This document shows, in pieces, positions 43,528-54,463 of a DNA stretch of 64,000 nucleotides (position 1 is its first letter; every line of letters starts with the position of its first letter). Below the pieces are notes generated by a model that made no database searches, was not told the origin of the DNA, and saw only the letters and a program-made list of their open reading frames with translations. Location of the stretch: positions 83,362,706 to 83,426,705 of the forward strand of contig CM061231.1 of assembly GCA_030844895.1 (NCBI GenBank), written 5' to 3'. The DNA comes from Ambrosia x helenae. Its lineage: Eukaryota; Streptophyta; Magnoliopsida; Asterales; Asteraceae. Made by a program: the position numbers and the translations under genes.

Positions 43528-46270
43528 GTAAATCCTTTAGTCTTATATACAACATTATAATTATATTAGCTTTTGCATAATCAACATGGTTGCTACTAGA
43601 AAATGAACTTCTAAATTAAATATATCCTGGTTATGATATTGAATTATATGAAGATGAATTGCTATTAGAATGTGTACAAAGTGTACGCGTGTAGCTTTAT
43701 AAATTTTTGTTTGTTAAACGTGTAAATGGATTAGGATTAATAGTTTCCAGTTTTGATGATTTGTTATAACTTAATTCTATGGTTTTTTACTCTTGCACAT
43801 TTGATATGGTGAAATTGTACAAAGTTATTGACATTTTTTTATGGTTTTCAGCTACATCAAAAATGCAACTTTATATTTTGAAGTTGAAGAGCTTATTTTG
43901 ATGCTTGCTGATGTATTTTTCGTTTAGGTGAGACTCGCTAACTATACAATATGAACTATGTTATTTTCATTGTCTCTGAATATAAACAACTCAAATTTCA
44001 AGCCAAAGTAATGTACCTAATAATAATAGGTTCTTTATTACTTGCACTTTACATGGAATTAGTTACCTTGGTATACTGTATGTCTAGCCTACCTGATTTG
44101 CGCACAAAGTATACGCGAACAGGTTTGTTGACAACTACAAGTACCTGTTAAAACAGTTGATAAGAAAATGGCATAACCACATGTTGGGTCACATATGTTG
44201 ACTTAAACGCCGTTACCTAAAATGATTTATGCAGCTTCTGTACAGAATGGAATGAACAGCCCGTCGTGAAGCGTACTTTGACATGTGAGAATATGTATGT
44301 GGTTTAGAGGTGACCAAATCACATGGGGCGCAATACTAATGCTTATTTATATAGTTGATGATGGCAGGGTAGATATCATGAGAAGCTTTGAAGCCAAGTT
44401 CTATGAATTCTCTCCAAAAAGAATGTTTTGACTTTTTGTGTAACTATTTGAAATTTAGGATATATTACTTATTACATATTGTTTTTGTTAACGTTTGAAA
44501 TATGTTTCGGATTGAATTTATTATTGAAGTTATAATATTATGATTTCTATATTTACAGTTTTTATCGAACTTTTATTTTATATTTAAATTGTAAATAATG
44601 TGATTTTTGTGGTATAATTATATGCCACTAAATAATGTACACATATATAGAAACAATTTTTACTGACACAATTTGTGACATAAAAAGGTTTTTTATATTG
44701 TGGCAAAAAAAAGTGACACTAAAACTAATATAGATATGTAACTAGAATTAATTTTTAGAGGCACAAAATATGTGCCACAAAAGTTTTTTCTAGATTGTGG
44801 CAAAAAAAAGTGTCACTAAAGCTCTAAAAACTTTGTGCGGCACATTGAAAAAGTGTCACTAAAAGGCTTTAGTGTCAGCTCTTCTAGCGGCACTTTTTTT
44901 GCGTGCCGCCCATTCTTACGTGCGCTTTTAGTGACACTTTTTTGGCCTTTTGTGATATTTTTTGAGTGTCATTAGATGGCAATTTTTTTGTAGTGAGATC
45001 ACCATTGAAGGTCATTTGGTCCCGCAAGTAACTAAGTTTAAGTACTTAGGATCGTTTGTTCAAAGGGACGGGGAGATTGATAGTGACGTAGCACATCGCA
45101 TTCAGGCTGGATGGTGTAAGTGGAGAGCAGCCGTTGAAGTTTTGTGCGATAAGAGGTTCCCAACTAAATTAAAGGGAAAATTTTATAGGGTTGCAGTTCG
45201 ACCTGCTATGCTTTATGGGACATACTGTTGGGCCATCAAAAAGACACAGTTATGAAAGATGGAAGTGGCAGAGATGAGAATGTTGAGGTGGATGTGTGGT
45301 CACACTAGGTTAGACCGGATTAGAAATAAGATTCTTAGGAAGAGGGTAGAAGTGGCTAATATATCGGATAAGATAAAGGAGGGGAGATTAAGATGGTTTG
45401 GACATGTGAAGCGGAGACACGTGACAGCTCCAGTCAGAAGAGTGGAACACCTCACGGTGGAGGGGAGGAGGACCCAAATTGACTTGGGTTCATCGGATTA
45501 GGCAAGATTTGTTAGAATTCCACCTCTTTGAGGATATGGTCCAAGATAGGAATTCGTGGAGGCTTAGGATAAAAGTTAAAGATTTTTAGGAACTAGGAGC
45601 AAACTTCTTTTGTGCCGGTGTTTTTTTTTTAGGGATGGTCTCTATGCATGTTTATATATATATATATATGTTATATTATTTTATATTATGTTATGCATTC
45701 ACTATTTTTTTAATGTTTTGTGTTTGTATACTTATTTTATAAATATATAGTGTGCGATTGTTTTTTCGAGCCGGGGGTCTCTCTGGAAGCAGCCTCTCTA
45801 TCTCTAAAGATAGGGGTAAGGCTTGCCTACATCTTACCCTCCCCAGACCCTACTAATAGCGTCGCTATTTTGTGGGATTTTCCTGGGTACGGTTGTTGTT
45901 GTTGTATACTTACATTCGGTGGATTGTGATAAAGTTGTAAACATTTTAGATGAGTCGTAAAAGGGTTACTAGGTTGTAATAAATAAATTAAGCGGGTTGA
46001 CTAGTTGATTAGTTAGCTAAATGGGCTGAGTGTGGAGAATGTAGAACATGTGTTGACAGGTTGTGGTATTTCTCTGGGAGTGTGGAATGCGATTTCTGAT
46101 TGGTGCTGGATTCCTAGGCCTTTCGTTTTTCATGTCAAGGATTTGGTGGATTTGCATGATCATAGTGGGATGTCTGGGAATAAGAAAGTGGTTCTTCACG
46201 GCGTTATCATTATTGCATGTTGGAGATTATGGAGAGCCAGGAATGACAAGGTGTTTGCTAACAAGGCGCC

Positions 46271-46415
46271 TGAATGAATGATTATGATTGAACCCTTGAT
46301 CTCCTCTTCTCATTACATTAATTTATAATACAATATGATTTACAATAATAGGAAACATACTAAATATACAATAATCATACTATAATTACATGTCAATCAA
46401 TCTTGTATTCTATTA
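46271..46415 (-). repeat. 3' LTR of the copia element
   Basis: Pairs with 50375-50519. A pyrimidine tract (CTCCCCCGC, 46416-46424) follows, the polypurine tract of the minus strand. Confidence 0.88.
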
Positions 46416-46436
46416 CTCCCCCGCAGTCGTAGCCAG

Positions 46437-47015
46437 AGGAGACCGGATGCTTAGACTAGATCGAAAGTTTTCGAAGAGGACCCGAGGAAGACCCTTGGTA
46501 AAGATATCAGCAACTTGATAGCGAGTAGGGACGTGCAGGATGCGGACTTGACCGCGTTGGACTTGTTCTCGCACGAAGTGGATGTCTAGCTCAATGTGTT
46601 TGGTGCGCTGATGCTGAACAGGATTCCCTGATAAGTAAATTGCACTGACATTGTCACAGTAGATCAGGGTGGCTTTGGTGTGCGGTTAGTGCAGCTCAAG
46701 AAGAAGATTGCGGAGCCAACATATTTCAGCAACTACATTGGCGACCCCGCGGTACTCAGCCTCGGCGCTGGAACGAGAGACGGTGGGCTGGCGCTTGGAG
46801 GACAAAGAGATGAGGTTATCACCGAAGTAAACACAGTACCCACTCGTAGAGCGCCTAGTGTCTGGGCAACCGGCCCAGTATGCGTCAGTGTATGCAATAA
46901 GTTGAGGGTCCCTGTGAGAGTATAACGCAAGCCCGAATGATAAGGTACCCTGTATGTAGCGGATGATGCGTTTGAGAGCATCCCAGTGGCCTGTCCTAGG
47001 CGCATGCATGTACAT
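46437..47015 (-). pseudogene. Copia RNase H
   Basis: The frame 47015-46686 has PQLIAYTDAYWAGCPDTRRS, SGYCVYFGDNLISLSSKRQP and SSAEAEYRGVANVV, the usual copia RNase H signature with D, E and D residues. After a frame break near 46690 it continues with DNVSAIYLSGNPV and KHIELDIHFVRE to about 46437. YWAGC follows the Asp of the first motif as in the family. The ATG at 47015 is internal. Confidence 0.88.
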
Positions 47016-47039
47016 GCAGACCTGTTGAACTACGTAACT

Positions 47040-47869
47040 GATGTCAGGTCCAGTAAATGTGAGATACTAAAGAGCCCCCGCCAGCCTCCTGTAGAAAGTG
47101 GGGTTGTCAAAGAGCTCGCCTGACTGAGAGGACAGTTTGGAGGCTGTGTCAACCGGAGTAGCAACTGATTTGCATGAGGTCATTCCTGCACGCTCAATAA
47201 TATCTGTGGTATAGGTTTGCTGAGATAAAAACATGCTTCCTTGTTGCCTAGTAACGGAGATGCCAAGGAAGAAGCTTAGCGGCCCAAATCTTTCATTGCA
47301 AATTCTTTGGAGAGGTGAGACATGAGTTGCTCACGTAAGGCAAGTGAAGAAGTGACCAAAATAATATCATCCACGTATAGTAAGAGAAACGCAGTGTTGC
47401 CTTGGTCGTTGAAGATAAATAAAGATGCATCACATCCACTGTGACGAAAGCCCAAAGAGAGGACATAATCGGTGAACCGTTGGTACCAAGCACGAGGGGC
47501 CTATTTTACGCCGTAAAGGGATCGCTTTAGGCGGCAAACATGATCCGGATATTGCATGTTTCTGAACCCCATGGGTTGGTGCATATAAACTGTTTCAGCC
47601 AGATTGCCATGGAGGAAAGCATTTGTAACATCCAATTGGTGAACCTGCCAAGAGTTAGATAAAGCAATAGAAAGAACAGTCCTTATAGTCATGGGTTTAA
47701 CCACGGGACTGAAAGTTTCACCACAGTCTATCCTAACCTGTTGAAAGCGGCCATCACAAACTAGACGGGCCTTGTACCGCTCAAGTGTGCCATCAGATTT
47801 AAATTTATGCTTGAAGAGCCACATACACCGGATAATGTTCATGCCGGTTGTTTTGGGACTAGCTCCCAT
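47040..47869 (-). pseudogene. Copia reverse transcriptase
   Basis: The frame 47869-47501 holds RYKARLVCDGRFQQ, GETFSPVVKPMTIRTVLSIA, QLDVTNAFLHGNL and KRSLYGVK. The expected QAPRAW region is next to a stop at 47501. The active-site YVDD lies in another frame of 47493-47293, and LYLTFTGPD-like sequence follows at about 47050. Breaks near 47500, 47300 and 47040 mean no continuous polymerase is encoded. Confidence 0.85.
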
Positions 47870-48474
47870 GTATCATTTTTAATAAGAGCATGAAACTCAT
47901 TAGTCATGGCGTTTCGCCATTCCGGTGAGGACAAGGCCATGGTGGGGTTTTTCGGGATGGGAGTGATAGTGGTGGCAGTAAGGTTAAATGGGAGTTTACA
48001 GTCCATTGCACGAGTGCGCATGGTGCGGAGAGGTTGGGTAGGCGGGTGAGGTGGAGAAACGGGTGGGGTTGGAGGAGTGGGCGACGCATGGGCCGCTGGA
48101 TGGGGCGGGTCAGTATGGGGCGGAGGGGTGGGAGATGTATGTTGGGCCGAAGTGGGGGTTGGGGCTGGATCATCAGTGTGGGACGAGGTTTGCATTTGGG
48201 CTGGGAAAGGTGTTGCTTGTTGGGCCGTGGTATGTGAGGTAGGGGTGGGCGATTTCTGTGAGGGTAAGGCAGATGGGGAATGGGTGGGTGTGGCGGTGTG
48301 TGGTGGGAAAGGGGCAGTAAGGAAGTTATAATCGGAGGTGGGTGAGATATGATGAAGATGTTGGAATGGGAAGGAGGTTTCGTCAAAAAGTACATGACGA
48401 GAAATGGTAGTGGTTCTGGATTTTATGTCGAGGCATTTGTACCCACGGTATGAGGTGGGGTATCCATTGAACAC
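47839..48474 (-). CDS. Copia integrase C-terminus and proline-rich linker
   Basis: Starts FNGYPTSYRGYKCLDIKSRT, the conserved end of copia integrase. A long Pro/Thr/Ser-rich linker of about 110 residues follows, then EWRNAMTNEFHALIKNDTWE, the entry to reverse transcriptase. A frame break to 47869-47501 follows. The G-rich plus-strand ORFs here are shadows. Confidence 0.8.
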   Translation of the reverse strand: MFNGYPTSYRGYKCLDIKSRTTTISRHVLFDETSFPFQHLHHISPTSDYNFLTAPFPPHTATPTHSPSALPSQKSPTPTSHTTAQQATPFPAQMQTSSHTDDPAPTPTSAQHTSPTPPPHTDPPHPAAHASPTPPTPPVSPPHPPTQPLRTMRTRAMDCKLPFNLTATTITPIPKNPTMALSSPEWRNAMTNEFHALIKNDTWELVPKQPA

Positions 48475-49331
48475 ACAAGGGTAAGAATGGTGTTGAAGTT
48501 TATTAATAGTGGTGGAGGGAATAAGTGGATAGTATAAACATCCAAAGACTCTAAGATGGTCATAGGTGGGTATTTTGCGGTATAGAAGGTAGGTGGGTGT
48601 GTGATATTTATGAGTTTTGGATGGTATGATGTTGTGAAGGTTGGTGGCGGTTGCAAGGGCATGTGGCCAAAGGTTAAGGGGTAGGTGGGATTGTGATAAA
48701 AGGGTGCGGGCGATGTTGTTGATGGAGCGAATTTTGCGCTCAGCTTTGCCATTTTAGGAGGAGGTGTATGGGCAGGATAAGCGGAATAGGATGCCATTTT
48801 TATCAAATAATTTTTGAAAGAGGCGTTGAAATATTCCTTACTGTTTTCACATTGAAAGGTTTTTATTTTTAGTTGGAATTGGGTTTGGACAAGAGTTTCA
48901 AATATGGTATAGACTTGAGATTTATTGGAGATGGGGAAGGTCCAAAGAAAATTGGTAAAATCATCTAGAAACAATACATAGTAGCGGTGGTCCCCCGCGC
49001 TAAGAACCGGGGAGGTCCACAAGTCGCTATACACAATGTCAAATGGTTGCAAAGTATTATCATTAGAAGAATAAAATGGAAGTTTAACACTTTTTCCAAA
49101 CACACATGGTTCACATAGTGATTTATTTAAAGTACTAAAAGAAATAGAACAAGAATTTTTTAAAGCTTGTAACAAAGCAGGGCCAGGGTGGCCAAGTCTT
49201 TGATGCCAAAGAGAGGAGGATTGAGCAGCAGTGACAGATGTGGAAAAACAGTGGAGGTCTTTATTGAAGGTGTATAGATCACCGCTGCTGTCGCACCGGA
49301 TTATAGGAGCCCGGGTCCTGTAGTCCTTCAC
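48423..49331 (-). pseudogene. Copia integrase
   Basis: GAG-pre-integrase motif SLWHQRLGHPGPALLQ, zinc-binding C..C in CEPCVFGKS, then the core with VYSDLWTSPVLS, YYVLFLDDFTNF and a degenerate second Asp region (FQCENSKEYFN; canonical copia has a D here). After about residue 185 the frame is damaged and lacks the usual E-bearing HNG region. It meets the next frame around 48430-48470. Confidence 0.85.
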
Positions 49332-49421
49332 ACGAAAACCAAATGGGTCAAATTCAACAGAAACACAATTATCCTTAGTGAATTGACGTACAGAAATTAG
49401 TTTTCGAATGAGTTTTGGTGC

Positions 49422-49637
49422 TTAAAGGACACATTTTAGGTTAAAGGGTGGGTAGGGTGGTTTGAAGGTTTGGGGGCCATGTCCTAAAACCGGAATACGT
49501 GTACCATCACCAACAATAATATTTTCATTCATGCTATTATTAAAAATATACCGGAAGTTACCTGAGTTGGGATCCATGCTAATGGTGGCTCCAGTGTCCA
49601 TCACCCCTTGTGAGTAATCTGGTGGGTTAAGAGACAT
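49422..49637 (-). pseudogene. Copia protease
   Basis: GVMDTGATISM carries the aspartic protease DTGA(T) active site; IIVGDGTRIPVLGHG is the usual next motif (GDG..IPV..G). It is broken from gag upstream near 49640 and from integrase downstream. Confidence 0.82.
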
Positions 49638-49639
49638 GG

Positions 49640-50360
49640 TGTATAAGGCCTGTTGAATGTCTGTTGGAGAGTAAGTTGCATGGTTGGCCTGGTTGGGGCG
49701 AGCGCCAAGAATCCCTTGAGAGGGGTTTGACGCGGCCGATGGTGTGTTGGTGGGATAGGGGCAAGGTGGGGTGGGTGCGGACCATTGTAACCATTGGTTT
49801 TGAGGTGGTGGTGGAGGTTGTTGTGACCAAGAGGAGTTGGGTATGGTCCAAGTGTAGGTGGTAGGCGATGTCCACTAGCCATAAGGTTGTATCCCGCGTC
49901 TGCGTGGCCAAGAGGAGCGACCGCGGCCGCGCCCTCTGGACCGTCCGTGTCTGCGGTAGGTGGATGGTTGATCGGAAGAGGGTGGTGGAGTGGGAGATGG
50001 GGTGGTGGTTTGGTTAGTGGTGGAGGCGACGAGCGCATGAGACGCTTTTTGAGACGCATAGAGAGCGCGCTCGGCCTTCTCGTTTTCAACCCGGCAGAGT
50101 TGAGAACGAACCTCATAGAAAGTGGGGGTAGGGTCTTTTTGTTGTAGTATAGTGGAGATGCCCTCGTAGGCTTCGGTGAGACCTGCGAGAACGTGTAGGA
50201 CCAGTCGTTTATTGTCAAGGGGAGCCCCGACATTTGCGAGTTGGTCAGCAAGGGTTTTCATGGTTTGGCAATAGTCAGACATGTTGGGGAAGTTTTCAAG
50301 GCGGGTGGTGGCAAACTTTTGCATGAGTTGAATGGCACGGGCGTTTTTATTGTCATGGTT
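49640..50360 (-). pseudogene. Copia gag, N-terminally truncated
   Basis: The frame 50417-49875 enters the gag (UBN2) domain directly after the primer-binding site: ARAIQLMQKFATTRLENFPN, YCQTMKTLADQLANVGAPLD, LVLHVLAGL. It ends in an Arg/Gly-rich stretch (GRSRGRGRGRSSWPRRRG), with no CCHC knuckle seen. A full copia gag has about 100-150 more residues before this point. They are missing, so a deletion joined the primer-binding site to mid-gag. The following frame (50251-49601) holds the Pro/His-rich tail. Confidence 0.8.
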
Positions 50361-50361
50361 T

Positions 50362-50374
50362 GGCTCTGATACCA
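50362..50374 (-). promoter_or_regulatory. Primer-binding site (tRNA-iMet)
   Basis: TGGTATCAGAGCC on the minus strand, directly abutting the 5' LTR. Confidence 0.9.
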
Positions 50375-50519
50375 TGAAGGAATGATTATGATTGAACCCT
50401 TGATCTGCTCTTCTCATTACATTAATTTATAATACAATGTGATTTACAATAATAGGAAGCATACTAAATATACAATAATCATACTATAATTACATGTCAA
50501 TCAATCTTGTATTCTATTA
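50375..50519 (-). repeat. 5' LTR of the copia element
   Basis: 145 bp, about 97% identical by eye to 46271-46415. Confidence 0.88.
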
Positions 50520-50758
50520 GCACCTAATGTGGTGGAGATTGTCACAGATATTAAGTCTTTGGGGTTTTTATAGTATAAGCATAGATTTAAAGATGGCGTT
50601 GTAGATTGGCATAGATGGTGTTCATTTGATGTTATGTAATTTGTTTCGGTTGTAACATTTGGTTTTCGGCTTCTGTCTTCGCCTTGGAGATAGTTGTCGG
50701 TGCTGGTTGGTTTTAATGAAGTTCAATTTTCAATAAAAAAAAGCTAAATGGGTTGAGT

Positions 50759-51063
50759 AGTATTGGATTAATTAGATAAAATGCTAAACAGGTTTAAAAT
50801 ATCAACCTATATTGTACATTTTTTTGAAAGGTGTGAAGTAAAAAAAAATTTCAAGAGGTTTTGTTTCAGGGGAAAATCATTAGCTAAAAAGGCATCTCTG
50901 CCCAGGATTGAATCCTTTTTCTCACGCGTTTTTCCTTTCAAACCCAATGGTTATTTTTTCGGTGGAAGACAGAATCGAACCTGATAATACCTATCGCTTC
51001 TAAAACGCGAGCCTTACCTACCCGAGTTCGAATCCCACTCGATCAGCGTGTCTCTCCCTAAGG
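50759..51063. other. Intergenic with tRNA-B-box-like string
   Basis: GAGTTCGAATCCCACTC at about 51021 resembles a pol III B box, but no A box or tRNA fold was found. No gene supported. Confidence 0.4.
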
Positions 51064-51071
51064 GTTACAAC

Positions 51072-51717
51072 TAGGGGTGAGCAAAATTAACCGCCATAAC
51101 TAATAACCGAACTATAACCGACATGACCAAACCAATTTTAATCAATAACCGACATAACTAATGGTTATGGTTATGAAATTTCTTTAACCGACCGACGATT
51201 ATGATCATGATTATAAAACTATGGTTAACCGTTACAACCAAAACCGAACCGAACTTCTAGTTTTACGTGTATGTAATAGTTTTATGTTTTACACTGACCA
51301 TGTAGAGATATTCTACTAAGATAAAAATATGCTAGTAACAAAACGATCTTGATGTAAGTGACATTTATTTTAATAAAGAATTAAACTTAGGCTTAGGTAA
51401 GTTTTTATATTGTCTAAAAATATCTTATTAACACAAGGATCCCCCATTGGTAGTTTAACAAAAAAAAATGTAATCTTATTAGTCTTATATAAAAGCTTAA
51501 GCTAAATCCACCATAATAGGTTCCATTTTTTATTTGTAGACCCAGGCGATTTTAATTTTTAAACCTTAGACGAAAGTTAGTTTTAGTTGAAGTTTGTGGT
51601 TAATAACCAAAATAACCATAAACGAACCATAACCGATTAACCATAACTGAAGTTTGGTTATGATTATGATTATAGTTAATTGTAAAAACCGAACCAAACC
51701 AACCTATGCTCACCCTA
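51072..51717. mobile_element. hAT-type non-autonomous element (646 bp)
   Basis: Ends TAGGGGTGAGCA (left) and, on the opposite strand, TAGGGTGAGCAT (right). The flanks are GTTACAAC (51064-51071) and GTGATAAC (51718-51725), 6 of 8 matching. The interior is full of TAACCG/GGTTAT motifs in opposite orientations in the two halves. No coding capacity. Confidence 0.72.
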
Positions 51718-51725
51718 GTGATAAC

Positions 51726-52191
51726 ACTTTCAATCTAATCGTTTAATTTCGAAAACTCGAAGTTGCATTGTATCCTCATGTTAAACATTTTTTTGAGTAC
51801 GATATTTTCTAATGGAAATGTTAAATGTTTCAACATGGGGTTTACATTTCCGGTTCTATATTGTAAGTTTTGAATTTGGAGTTTATTCTTTAACTTGCTT
51901 TTATATTGGGAGCGTCTCGGGGTTGAAATATCTAATATGACATAATAAAATATCTAATATGACAATGATTAATGAATATTATTATTATTATTATTTATTT
52001 TGAACAAATCTCTGCCATAAGTTATCCTATTCATATTAAAAAAAAAGAATCTCTACCTATGAAGTTATGTTTATCGTTTCTTATTCAAATATAAAAACCC
52101 TAAGTAATGATTTATTAGTAGAGTAAAATATATTTGAAAACAAAATCCTACAAAAAATAGTCGTTTTTTTCTCCGTTTTTTATATAGCATT
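51726..52191. other. Intergenic, nothing recognised
   Basis: AT-rich; no coding or structural feature supported. Confidence 0.5.
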
Positions 52192-53155
52192 TGTTGGTGG
52201 TGAAAATCCTCAGGATGATTTTACCTCACATCCCCGGTGTAGCATCCTCAGGATGCTGAAGGGATTAACTGACTTCAGGATGTAACAATATTTCAACATG
52301 TGTGCATCCTGAGAATGGACTAACGAATTACCTTTTTTATATGTGATTGCAGGTACAACTAAGTTATAATATGGATACATAAGCACTTTCCAACGTCTAT
52401 ATTATAACACTCAGTCAAAGGAGTCAAAGATTGAAGAGTAACTCATATAAACCAAAGGCTAATATCGAAGATGGAGTCAAAGTTGTAACCGATACTCATT
52501 AAATATCAGCGAAGAATAAGGAAACAGCTAGGACAACGACTATATTCAGTTGAAACTCACCCAACATTCACCTGAAAACATTGAAGGAACTTAACTACAT
52601 AATGGATCTTATGGGATACATTATTTACTTCCTTGTATTATATAAATGGAAATGATGGACAAGTATAGGATACATTGCTTTCACTAGAACTATACACACA
52701 CACACACCCTCAGCTACTTAGATTATTCACAAATCATTGTAATCTTAGATCGCTCGTTCAGTCATTCATCCAAAGTTGTAATCCTCTTTACCACATTAAT
52801 ATTAACAAACAAGGCATGGGCTTAGTCTCCTCCTGAGGTTTTATGCCGGCGACCTATCATTGATCAAGGGCTTTCCTCGTACATCGAGTGTTGTTTCTTT
52901 ACTGCATTTTACTTACAATTCTCTATCTTAGCATAATTCACATTTCTGCCTGACAGTTACATCCTCAGGATATAACTGTCCATCCTCAATTTTCTCTTCA
53001 CCATCCCGAGCATAGTTGTCAATTCATAGTATATTTATATTAACAAATCACCATCCTGAGAATAACAATTAGTTTTTATCAAACTAGCACTCTACCTCAC
53101 TTTAACTAATTTGGAAAACAAGATTATTTTTAATAGATAATTTTTGACCAAAACA
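52192..53155 (+). repeat. LTR of element A (964 bp)
   Basis: Matches the reverse complement of 54464-55452 along its length. A TATA box (TATTATATAAATGG, about 52636) fits the promoter. The palindrome-like CATCCTCAGGATG recurs in it. Confidence 0.88.
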
Positions 53156-53158
53156 ATT

Positions 53159-53175
53159 TGGCGCCCACCGTGGGG
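53159..53175 (+). promoter_or_regulatory. Primer-binding site of element A
   Basis: TGGCGCCCACCGTGGGG, a GC-rich site of the kind seen in the Tat/Athila branch, unlike the iMet site of the other elements here. Confidence 0.75.
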
Positions 53176-53246
53176 CAAGTAGTGCTATTTTAACAAAAAA
53201 CTTTGTTAAAACTTTTTTTTTTCAAAACAACTTACTTTACAAAATT

Positions 53247-54463
53247 TTGACAACTATGTCTTCTTCACAAAAATCAGTTTCATCATCCATGCCATCCACA
53301 ACCTCTGCCAAAAATACGACACTGCCACCTCCACCTACATTTCTAAGAAGTTCTACTTCTCAAATCCCACCTAAACCATCAACGGGGGCATCAGGATCTA
53401 CTCCACCTATTTTTGTGTCAAATGATGAACTCCTCTCTATGTTTGCATTAATGAAAGATCAGATACAACAACAAGACACAAACCAGATGCTGATAAGAGA
53501 GATACAATCTCTCAAGTCAACCTCAAGAAGGCCAACTAAAGACATGGGGACACCATTGCAGCCCAGGGCGTTGGATTTTAATTCTGGTATCTTTGGGGGC
53601 ATGCATCAAGGAGATTTTATCCCCATGAGCACTGGATTCTCTGCTCCTGAAATGACCACTACACCCAATATGACAACCACTAGGGATCCAACATATACAC
53701 CTGTGCCATCCTAAGCATATAACAATAATTGTAACAATTTAAGTTCTAGTACTTATACTGCTAATGATGTTGCTTCTTCGCAGGATACAGGTATAAGTCC
53801 ACAGCTAGCAAGGGAGCTATAAAAAAATAAGGATATGGTGTTAAGTGTACCAGGGATAGTACAACCTATCCCCGAAGTATCCTCAGCATGTCATAGGGTG
53901 TCTTGATTTGCACCTCCTATATGTGATGCGGAGATCCCGAAACGGTTTCAAACTCCTAGTATGAAGCTATATGATGGATCTACAGATCCTAAGGAACATG
54001 TAGCTCAATCCAATTCCTGCTAACCTCAAAGAAGCATGTCTATGAAAGGGATTTGGCTCAACTCTCACTGGTCCAGCCTTAAAATGGCTCCTAAGTGTTC
54101 TTCCATACTCAATTACTTCTTTTGCACACTTGATTAATATGTTTAATAATCAGTTTTCTTGTGGTCGAACATTCGAACGTTTGACAAGTGACCTATATAG
54201 GGTAACCCAACCACAGGGGGAATCACTAAGAGAATATATTACAAGGTTTGGAAAAGAAGCACTTGACATCCCAAACTTGGATGTCACGACGGCAGTGCAA
54301 GCATTCAAGATGGGGGCTTCAAAGAGATTTACCATTCTTCCAAAAACTTGTGATGAATCCTTGTAGAAACTTGGATGAAGTCAGAAACAGGGCTCTAAGG
54401 TTCACCCGACTCGAGGATGACAAGAAAATTCAAGAGAGGATGGAATCATCCTCAAGATATAAC
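53247..54463 (+). pseudogene. Gag of element A, cut short
   Basis: Starts within MTTMSSSQKSVSSSMPS, a Ser/Thr/Pro-rich head. From about 53890 it is the retrotransposon gag domain: CDAEIPKRFQTPSMKLYDG, ALKWLLSVLPYSITSF, DLYRVTQPQGESLREYITRF. Three in-frame stops (TAA 53713, TAA 53818, TGA 53906) interrupt it. Relative to element B, about 23 bases are missing after GTAGCTCAA near 54010, shifting the frame. Another break near 54350 leads into NPCRNLDEVRNRALRF. The match to B's gag continues to GATATAAC, where B begins. Gag forms the particle that packages element RNA; this copy cannot. Confidence 0.85.

Larger units (their letters stand above)
41050..44995. mobile_element. Non-autonomous CACTA (En/Spm) element carrying gene fragments
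   Basis: The ends are CACTACAAAAAAATGCCATT on the left and the reverse complement of CACTACAAAAAAATTGCCAT on the right, with a 3-bp AGA duplication. Sub-terminal regions (41060-41350 and 44600-44980) are packed with TAGTGGCAC/GTGCCACTA-like motifs, the presumed transposase binding sites of this superfamily. No transposase (tnpA/tnpD) is seen. The interior carries an ELP4 first exon and at least two other exon-like pieces with splice donors, so it behaves like a gene-capturing (Pack-type) CACTA. It inserted in an RTE LINE. Confidence 0.9.
40790..45907 (+). mobile_element. RTE-type LINE, 5'-truncated, split by a CACTA element
   Basis: The left part (40790-41049) encodes the middle of a non-LTR reverse transcriptase: ALSPFLFAVILDEVSKSIQE then the active site LFADDIVLI. 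The right part (44996-45590) resumes with FKYLGSFVQRDGEI, the thumb and C-terminal region (RPAMLYGTYCWAIKK, MRMLRWMCGHTRLDRIRN, RLRWFGHVKRR). After a frame break near 45470 it ends with AQDR-like DMVQDRNSWRLRI. The 3' UTR (45590-45907) ends in the GTTGTTGTTGT microsatellite typical of plant RTE elements. A stop after KKTQL (45253-45255) and the frame break show decay. The 5' truncation near 40790 is usual for LINEs. Target duplications were not identified. Confidence 0.85.
46271..50519 (-). mobile_element. Ty1/copia element with 145-bp LTRs (Ale-like), frame-broken
   Basis: Minus strand. LTRs 46271-46415 and 50375-50519 differ at about five sites. An iMet primer-binding site abuts the right LTR. 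The coding order gag, protease, integrase, reverse transcriptase, RNase H (right to left) is that of copia. The target duplication is GCGCC (46266-46270) and GCACC (50520-50524), 4 of 5 match, inside the L1 fragment. Frameshifts split pol into several frames, and the N-terminal part of gag is missing. Very short LTRs suggest the Ale/Retrofit group, an inference. Confidence 0.9.
46015..50758 (+). mobile_element. L1-type LINE 3' fragment, split by a copia element
   Basis: The left part (46032-46270) encodes the C-terminal zf-RVT region of plant L1 LINE proteins: VEHVLTGCGISLGVWNAISD, RPFVFHVKDLVDLH, IIACWRLWRARNDKVF. The right part (50525-50741) completes it with VVEIVTDIKSLGFL, RFKDGVVDWHRWCSFDVM and a stop, then a 3' UTR ending AATAAAAAAAA. 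A 17-bp target duplication with one mismatch (AGCTAAATGGGCTGAGT, 46015-46031; 50742-50758) brackets it, showing a complete 5'-truncated insertion of about 0.45 kb before the copia element entered. Confidence 0.88.
52192..54463 (+). mobile_element. Tat-lineage gypsy element A: 5' LTR, PBS and truncated gag
   Basis: LTR 52192-53155 begins TGTTGG and ends AAAACA. PBS TGGCGCCCACCGTGGGG follows at 53159. A gag frame then runs until it is cut at 54463 by element B of the same family in opposite orientation. The remainder of A should lie beyond B, outside the window. Confidence 0.88.

Noticed and set aside
48034..48331. Gly/Trp-rich plus-strand ORFs
   Set aside because: Shadows of the Pro-rich copia linker on the minus strand.
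51000..51050. Possible tRNA gene
   Set aside because: Only a B-box-like string is present; no A box at the right distance and no cloverleaf stems.
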